Part shown: positions 7,401 through 10,452 of the stretch, piece after piece
Layout: every line of letters starts with the position of its first letter
Position numbering within the stretch: the stretch's first letter is position 1
Origin: Planctomycetota bacterium
GTDB taxonomy: Bacteria > Planctomycetota > Planctomycetia > Planctomycetales > Planctomycetaceae
Assembly (NCBI GenBank): GCA_029977045.1
Contig: JAPOLP010000126.1
Span: 1 to 10,452 of the forward strand
Reading direction: 5' to 3'
DNA length: 10,452 nt
Made by a program: the position numbers and the translations under genes
The notes under the pieces: generated by a model
Seen by the model: the letters and a program-made list of their open reading frames with translations, nothing else
What the model was told of the DNA's origin: nothing
Databases searched by the model: none

Positions 7401-8624
7401 CGCCGACAGCCCGTTGTCCGCAACGAGAAACGCCGTTCGTGGCAAATCGTCAGCGGAAACCAGCTCATTGCGATACGCGCCGACGTGGCGTTGCTCCGGC
7501 TCGACGGTTTCTGCTCTGTTGTCGCTGTTCTCGCGCGGCGTCGCCAGCGTTATCTCGTCTGCCGGGATCACCAGAGCCCCGAGCCATTCCAGTTCCGCAG
7601 TACTGACGGGCTTGTTGAACTTCAGGTCGAACACGAGCTGGCTGCGCTCGAAGGCCGACATCTCGCCGGTGATACCATCAAATGTCTGCCGCGGTCGACC
7701 GACGTAGGGCGTCGGTGTCGCCACCAGAGATGCGGTGACAATTCGAGGAACGTCCTCAACACGAACCTCGACCGACTTCGACCGGGAGCCACCTGCGGCC
7801 ACGCGAAAACGAAAACTCTCCTGAGCATCCGGGACGACAGCGACAAACGCGTCGGTGTCCGCATCAAACCGCAACTGCCGCTGGTCAGCGTGGCCAGCAG
7901 CGTTCTCCCACAGCATCGTGACCGGTTCGGGAACAGGCTCCTCACGAGCGTCCCGCCAGTCGACCGATACCGAAATGGCGACATCCGAACCGCGTCCCAC
8001 AACGCAGTCCTGCGGAGCGATCTCGAACGCCAGTGGGCCGGCGGACGCATAATTCCCCAACGGATTCAGCAGCCGTGCCAGCAGAAGTCGCGACGGATTC
8101 GGAAACATCAGCAGCCAGAGAAGGCACACTGCGACAGCGACCATACCAAGGACGGTAGGGCGAGCTGCCCGGCTCGAATTCACCGCTTCCGGAAGATCGG
8201 TTCGATCGACTTTGCGGACGGTTTCCCGCACCAGCATTTCCCGCATGAGAGCCGAGCCGCGTTCAGACTCGGGCAACTGGTCATCGGAGAGTTCGATCAA
8301 CGACGTCAGCCGCTCGCCCAATTCGGGGAACTTCCGCTCCGCCAGTGCCGCGACATCCTCGTCCGAGATCTTCTGCAGGAAGGGGCGGACGATGCCCAGA
8401 ACTCCGGCGGCCAGGCAGAGCAGAACCTGCCCAGCCAGCAGCCATGCCCGCGTCGCAGTCTCAAGGTCAAGCACGAAGTCTGTCGCCAGAGCGGCGAAAA
8501 GCAGGCCCGTTCCGAGCAGCAGCAAGCGACCGAAACCTCGGAGTGCTTCCGTCCGCCGCAGATGGACACGCAGGCCGTTCAGTTCCTGCTGCACAACAGC
8601 GGGTACTTCGCGAGCGTGATCCAT
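4431..8624 (-). CDS. Giant DUF4175-like membrane-anchored coiled-coil protein
   Basis: 1397 residues from ATG 8624. The frame extends upstream to a TTG at 8738, but GGAG at 8635-8632 sits 7 bases before the ATG and the TTG has no such site. Order: membrane helices at about 33-53, 61-80 and 157-174; a beta-rich, Ig-like periplasmic region at about 195-555 (including PTPYVGRPRQTFDGITGEMSAFE and SVSDDIGVEELELRITLQEG); long Ala/Gln/Glu-rich coiled-coil segments at about 565-1085; a Ser/Gly/Pro-rich disordered region at about 1088-1262; and a conserved-looking C-terminal block at about 1326-1381 (WGRLPVKLRTEILQSSDRK, YAEIIKLYFEQI). This architecture matches planctomycete DUF4175-type proteins, generally of unknown function and often near MoxR/DUF58/vWA genes, absent here. 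It is probably first in the unit and its bulk would be periplasmic. The final tail (residues 1385-1397) derives from the inverted repeat. The antisense frame of 480 codons at 7308-8750 is a compositional shadow. Confidence 0.85.
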   Translation of the reverse strand: MDHAREVPAVVQQELNGLRVHLRRTEALRGFGRLLLLGTGLLFAALATDFVLDLETATRAWLLAGQVLLCLAAGVLGIVRPFLQKISDEDVAALAERKFPELGERLTSLIELSDDQLPESERGSALMREMLVRETVRKVDRTDLPEAVNSSRAARPTVLGMVAVAVCLLWLLMFPNPSRLLLARLLNPLGNYASAGPLAFEIAPQDCVVGRGSDVAISVSVDWRDAREEPVPEPVTMLWENAAGHADQRQLRFDADTDAFVAVVPDAQESFRFRVAAGGSRSKSVEVRVEDVPRIVTASLVATPTPYVGRPRQTFDGITGEMSAFERSQLVFDLKFNKPVSTAELEWLGALVIPADEITLATPRENSDNRAETVEPEQRHVGAYRNELVSADDLPRTAFLVADNGLSASLTMPATVQGTLIFRLTDQHGLVNSDEPFRHLKIERDQPPELEIAGGQKDTAKPSDVYPFELSVSDDIGVEELELRITLQEGMDIVQAVPVEELGQRSLTHRFRVDLAELDVEAGTVLRLQVRAADGRQLPCPNEVWSAVRYVAVSDEADAPGTNDLLAQQKQLRTELQAIREGLQQATEVSDELQKQASQAAESGDPALDAEKIDEIAGREAELTERLQQLAEQLRERPLFDNVAATAEGTADRDLAPQVEQLREARDATAREQAEMLHANADATDLAAEQLREVESRFDRLAQLEQDLLELSRISERAGRLADDAEQLAELRDKLDTARQQAEADSAAANSSSPAEVGNNAANANEAEAARLANAQNELATAQQQLQSEHRELANELTALLDKRPEVLDAERDQQLERLQQLGEQARQLADREELLAQALTEDASETSPAADGKSAPAPDSQSAANPASADELPTLDELIERQRELAAEAAEIGLAAAESQGKESPAAASAIESALSAMQSQQQAEGGRFSEAARQAQQAAESAQQAQQALAEEQPALASRAEDVAKDQQKLADEFEALQNSEQRRTAARQVQQEELADAAGELAEQLGQSSESLAAEPLGLNEPGENAAQAQQAAESATQSAAQAAEELQNGSAAEAAQAAQQSAESLREAATNAAGEQAASEPGEAGTGASSESSPASPDAQPMPGNPGSPGNPSSGESSNDVPGELATQVVSAAQQLMQAQQRIGEAIAAVELPTSGEASANGTPAAGQNGQSQAAQAQPGEGGQPSSESGKSAAASNERRASEAGQPSGSQPGDSQAGQGSETPSNTAGPQPAGDSSSGGPAGGSASGGPAGQQASPASDALRRAAQSLAQAAGLLSDASRQFSPQAGQGQGEPGRGMSNGEDSQIASELGSDGAGAAGFEEAETPLELQLRQQVMRDWGRLPVKLRTEILQSSDRKTNSEYAEIIKLYFEQIATEEAGKSTGNRGQRTGNSR

Positions 8625-8631
8625 GAACGCA

Positions 8632-8635
8632 CTCC
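8632..8635 (-). promoter_or_regulatory. Ribosome-binding site fixing the start of the DUF4175-like gene
   Basis: Minus-strand GGAG, 7 bases before ATG 8624. It selects this ATG over the in-frame TTG at 8738. The first residues after it (MDHAREVPAVVQQ) read as a normal cytoplasmic lead into the first membrane helix. Confidence 0.65.
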
Positions 8636-9093
8636 GGGCTTTCGACACTGTGAGGTGTGGGACGCGGTCGCGCACGGCATGTCGACCGATCAGCAGGGGA
8701 TTCGTCAACAGTGTCCCGCCCGCCTGATGCCGAATCAAGCTGAGTCGTAATCAGTGCCCATCACGTCTGAATGTCTCCGCTCGATGATGATGCTGGCATC
8801 GTGAAGTTGGACCGCGTGCGAACTCACTTCGGTGACAAGCTGAATCACTGATTCGCTCTGAGATTTGATATCGTGCTGTCAGCGACGGTGCATCACCGGA
8901 CGGAATCGGACTCTCGGCATCTCCGCCGATTGCCGTCAGCACTTACGTAAGAAGAGAGACCTGCCGTCTGTTGTCGTTCCGAGGCAGAGTCGCAGTCATT
9001 ACCACTGCTGCAGCGAGCCGGCCCAATGACTCTGCACGATCACTGGCAGAAAGTCCCTCGATCCGCCAGAAACTGACGCCGTCGTTACCGCGA

Positions 9094-9099
9094 AAGGAG
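9094..9099 (+). promoter_or_regulatory. Strong ribosome-binding site of the SGNH hydrolase gene
   Basis: AAGGAG, 8 bases before ATG 9108. This is the strongest Shine-Dalgarno match in the window and fixes the start directly ahead of the signal peptide. Confidence 0.75.
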
Positions 9100-9107
9100 T
9101 TCGCCTG

Positions 9108-9803
9108 ATGAAACGTGTCGCTCTGCTGTTGGTCCTCGCCGGCCTGATCGTCTTCGGTCCCGCCCTCGCCTTCGCCCAGGATCAGACGTTGGCCGAGGGG
9201 AAGAGCCTGCCGAAAGTCGTGCTCGTTGGTGATTCGATTCGCCTGAGCTACGCAGAGGCTGTCGCCAAACAGCTCACGGGAAAGGCGGTCGTGGTCAGCC
9301 CAAAAGCCAACGGGGGCGACAGCGCCAACGTGCTAAAACACCTGGACGCGTGGGTCGTCCGCGAGCAGCCGGACATCGTCCACTTCAACTGTGGCATCCA
9401 TGACACAAAGAAGTTCACGGCCACCGGGAAGTTCCAGGTTACTCCGGAACAGTATGCAGCCAACCTGCGAAGCATCGTCAAACGCATTCGCGTCGAAACC
9501 GGTGCCGTCGTCCTGTTCGCCACGACAACCCGCATCCTGAACGACCCAGCTGCCGCTGCTCGCCAGGGCCGCGATTACGTCCTGCTCGGGGAAAGCGTCG
9601 TGCAGTACAACGAGATCGCACTGGAAGTCATGCGCGACCTCGACGTTCCGGTCAACGACCTGCATGGGACGCTCAGCAAGCCGGAAGCTCCACAGACAAC
9701 GGACAAGCTGATCGGCAACGACGGCGTCCATCTCACACGGGAGGGCCAGGAGTTGCTTGGTCAGCAAGTCGCCGCCTTCGTCAGACGACAGCTCAAACGC
9801 TGA
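9108..9803 (+). CDS. Secreted SGNH/GDSL-type hydrolase (esterase-like)
   Basis: 231 residues. Residues 1-23 are a signal peptide (MKRVALLLVLAGLIVFGPALAFA), with the mature part starting near Gln24. SGNH blocks are visible. Block I is VVLVGDSIR with nucleophile Ser43. Block II is probably Gly69-Gly70 in KANGGDS. The block III position holds HFNCGIHD (Asn94, His98), where the family usually has Gly-x-Asn-Asp. Block V is NDGVHLT, with Asp205 and His208 spaced Asp-x2-His as expected. Family members hydrolyse ester bonds, often acetyl or acyl groups on polysaccharides, so a role in deacylating glycans outside the cytoplasm is plausible but not shown. It stands alone, divergent from the DUF4175 unit. 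Length is normal for a single-domain family member. No terminator reading in its direction is obvious downstream; the hairpin at 9958-9983 has its U-tract on the other strand. Confidence 0.85.
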   Translation: MKRVALLLVLAGLIVFGPALAFAQDQTLAEGKSLPKVVLVGDSIRLSYAEAVAKQLTGKAVVVSPKANGGDSANVLKHLDAWVVREQPDIVHFNCGIHDTKKFTATGKFQVTPEQYAANLRSIVKRIRVETGAVVLFATTTRILNDPAAAARQGRDYVLLGESVVQYNEIALEVMRDLDVPVNDLHGTLSKPEAPQTTDKLIGNDGVHLTREGQELLGQQVAAFVRRQLKR

Positions 9804-9952
9804 CGTTTACTTCGATCAGGTCGGCACCATAGCCAAACGCACTCATCGACTCAGATCGCAATTTCGAGACGGGCCGCTCCCTCAGAAAAGAGATCGTCCC
9901 CGTAGTTCCGTCTGGGCAAATCAGAAAGCATCAGAAGCTGATACCCAAAACG

Positions 9953-9983
9953 AAAAACCCTCGAAAACAATGGTTTCCGAGGG
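9953..9983 (-). terminator. Rho-independent terminator reading leftward
   Basis: Positions 9958-9983 form a hairpin: a 6-bp CCCTCG/CGAGGG stem, one A-C mismatch, then four more pairs (AAAC/GTTT) around a small loop. On the minus strand it is followed by five T residues (complement of A 9953-9957), a CG and four more T. No T-run follows on the plus strand, so it terminates leftward transcription. No intact minus-strand gene lies immediately upstream, but a tRNA 3'-end-like sequence does, so this is probably the orphaned terminator of a disrupted tRNA gene. Confidence 0.75.
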
Positions 9984-10209
9984 CTTCAGGGGTCTGGTGA
10001 TATCCAGACCTATAGGGCCAGCAGGACTCGAAACACTGCCCGAAACACTGGGAAATACGCAATCTTCGCCGGATGTGGTTCTACGGGTGGTTCTATCCGA
10101 GCTTCAGAAGCTCAGTCCGGACGATCGGCGGCAGGTGGTTTCCCAACTGCAAACCCTGACCGGGCTGCCGGCATCGCCACCATCCCAACCATCACCACCA
10201 AGGGAGTGA
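9970..10209 (+). CDS. Small hypothetical ORF reading antisense through the tRNA remnant
   Basis: 79 codons from ATG 9970 to TGA 10207-10209; the frame can be extended left to 9757 only by overlapping the SGNH gene, which is unlikely. No good ribosome-binding site precedes ATG 9970. The first third (including SRPIGPAGLETLPETLG) is antisense translation of the hairpin and tRNA-like sequence; peptides resembling GPAGLEP typically arise this way next to elements inserted at tRNA 3' ends. The second part (DVVLRVVLSELQKLSPDDRRQVVSQLQ) could form an amphipathic helix and looks more protein-like, followed by a Pro/Ser-rich tail. If real, it may be a small element-encoded protein ahead of island genes to the right, possibly starting further in (for example a GTG near 10075). 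No function can be assigned. Confidence 0.35.
   Translation: MVSEGFRGLVISRPIGPAGLETLPETLGNTQSSPDVVLRVVLSELQKLSPDDRRQVVSQLQTLTGLPASPPSQPSPPRE
9991..10010. repeat. Perfect 7-bp hairpin with 6-base loop
   Basis: GGTCTGG at 9991-9997 and CCAGACC at 10004-10010 are exact reverse complements around TGATAT. It lies between the terminator and the tRNA-like sequence. No T-run follows on either strand, so it is not an intrinsic terminator. It could be a recombinase arm site or a structural RNA element trailing the former tRNA. Confidence 0.6.
10013..10032 (-). other. tRNA 3'-end remnant, probable attachment-site scar
   Basis: Read on the minus strand, this stretch fits the end of a tRNA: TTCGAGT as T-loop, CCTGC as the 3' half of the T-stem, a TGGCCCT acceptor strand and a discriminator A. 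The 5' half of the T-stem should read about GCAGG, but the sequence upstream is GCAGTGT, so pairing is broken, and no anticodon arm, D-arm or 5' acceptor strand is found. A terminator lies about 30 bases further on in the same direction, as behind a genuine tRNA gene. Integrases commonly use tRNA 3' ends as attachment sites and leave such fragments. The tRNA identity cannot be told, and chance similarity over 20 bases is not excluded. Confidence 0.45.
10029..10050. repeat. 10-base direct repeat CGAAACACTG, 12-base period
   Basis: CGAAACACTG occurs at 10029-10038 and 10041-10050, separated by CC. The first copy overlaps the T-loop end of the tRNA-like remnant, exactly where the match to a tRNA breaks down. 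Tandem short repeats at an attachment site can be integrase or excisionase binding sites; slippage during insertion is an alternative. Confidence 0.6.
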
Positions 10210-10452
10210 GTGATCTTCTTGCTGCTTCCCCAGTGACGGCGAGATGCCTGTCGTCGAACTCGCGTCGGTGGATCGGACCGGGTGCAATTTGTGCGGCGGC
10301 GTTCGACGCTCCGGTCGCGATCACCGCCGCGTTTGGGCAGAAGCGGGCGATCATCGGAAGCACATGCGGCAGCGATGTGTCGTGTGGGCGACTTCCGGCG
10401 AGTGCGTTTCTATGGAGCCACAGGATCAGCTTGAGGTTAACCGAATCCGTGA
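10210..10452. other. Unresolved right-edge sequence, several competing open frames
   Basis: Three frames stay open to the window edge. One plus frame starts at GTG 10206 and overlaps the preceding TGA. A second plus frame starts at ATG 10242. A minus frame enters from the edge and ends at TGA 10114-10112. The minus frame (NLKLILWLHRNALAG, VLPMIARFCPNAAVIATGAS) has the most C/G-ending codons, but its quality drops towards the hairpin side. None contains a motif I recognise, and none resembles the N-terminus of a tyrosine or serine integrase. The right flank is needed to decide which is coding. Confidence 0.3.

Larger units (their letters stand above)
8625..9107. promoter_or_regulatory. Divergent intergenic region with short dyads (probable promoters both ways)
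   Basis: About 480 bases with no convincing gene, between the minus-strand DUF4175 unit and the plus-strand SGNH hydrolase gene. The region should hold promoters for both. The clearest sequence symmetries are GATGC-TG-GCATC (8789-8800), GAATCA-C-TGATTC (8842-8854), CGGTG-CAT-CACCG (8886-8898) and the perfect palindrome CTTACGTAAG (8942-8951). A minus-strand TTGACG (8708-8703) could be a -35 element, but no good -10 follows at standard spacing, and no sigma-70 promoter is convincing. A 63-codon minus frame at 8942-8751 has no ribosome-binding site and unusual composition, and I do not call it a gene. Confidence 0.5.

Noticed and set aside
8625..8738. Extension of the DUF4175-like protein by 38 residues to a TTG start
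   Set aside because: No ribosome-binding site precedes the TTG, whereas GGAG lies 7 bases before ATG 8624; the extension has a different character and would precede the expected cytoplasmic lead.
7308..8750. 480-codon open frame on the plus strand opposite the DUF4175-like gene
   Set aside because: The sense frame has clear membrane helices, recognisable segments and a good ribosome-binding site. The antisense frame is rich in Arg, His, Gln and Ser with no domain signal, typical of a compositional shadow in G+C-rich DNA.
8751..8942. 63-codon minus-strand frame upstream of the DUF4175 unit
   Set aside because: No ribosome-binding site, His/Arg/Ser-rich composition with no pattern, and it lies across the dyads of the divergent regulatory region.
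9757..9969. Upstream extension of the small right-end ORF to ATG 9757
   Set aside because: It would overlap the last 47 bases of the SGNH hydrolase gene and run through the terminator; its composition is not protein-like.
9958..9983. Hairpin as the terminator of the SGNH hydrolase gene
   Set aside because: The T-run is only on the minus strand; on the plus strand the hairpin is followed by GC-mixed sequence, and it lies about 155 bases after the stop.
9953..10090. Complete tRNA gene
   Set aside because: Only the T-loop, the 3' T-stem half and the acceptor strand fit; the 5' T-stem half does not pair and no anticodon arm, D-arm or 5' acceptor strand is found upstream on the minus strand.

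Overview
The window looks like chromosomal DNA from a planctomycete (Rhodopirellula/Pirellula-like). This rests on content, not on a database match: a DUF1080 protein beside the end of a sialidase-like protein, a very long DUF4175-like coiled-coil membrane protein paired with a Q-rich DUF4129 membrane protein, an unusually long ECF sigma factor, and moderately high G+C with G/C-ending codons. No rRNA gene, complete tRNA, CRISPR array, transposase or integrase is visible.

Layout. Positions 2-175 (+) hold the last 57 codons of a probable sialidase/BNR-like secreted hydrolase. Positions 275-1216 (+) encode a secreted DUF1080 (3-keto-disaccharide hydrolase/concanavalin-like) protein. Converging on it with an 18-base gap is a four-gene minus-strand unit, read from 8624 down to 1235: (i) a 1397-residue DUF4175-like protein with three N-terminal membrane helices and a huge, mostly periplasmic Ala/Gln coiled-coil region; (ii) a 662-residue protein with about eight membrane helices, a glutamine/serine-rich tract of about 165 residues and a C-terminal DUF4129-like domain; (iii) a 60-residue soluble zinc-finger protein with the anti-sigma signature Cys...His-x3-Cys-x2-Cys; (iv) a 305-residue ECF sigma factor whose C-terminal extension carries a second zinc-finger-like Cys...His...Cys-x2-Cys pattern. 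Spacings are 85, 18 and 3 bases, so co-transcription is likely and the last two genes are probably translationally coupled.

A divergent intergenic region (8625-9107) with several short dyads separates this unit from a plus-strand gene (9108-9803) for a small secreted SGNH/GDSL-type hydrolase. The right end (about 9950-10452) is different: a minus-strand intrinsic terminator, a perfect hairpin, a 20-base sequence matching the 3' end of a tRNA with no tRNA body, a 10-base direct repeat and weak small ORFs. This looks like an attachment-site scar at the edge of an integrated element.

Working model (inference): the two membrane proteins form an envelope complex, with coiled coil and Q-rich tract facing each other in the periplasm, and the zinc-finger protein plus sigma factor form a co-expressed transcriptional output. 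The linkage of DUF4175/DUF4129 proteins to an ECF sigma module carrying two zinc-finger domains is the best candidate here for an undescribed system. The hydrolase genes on either side fit planctomycete polysaccharide use but have no demonstrated link to it.
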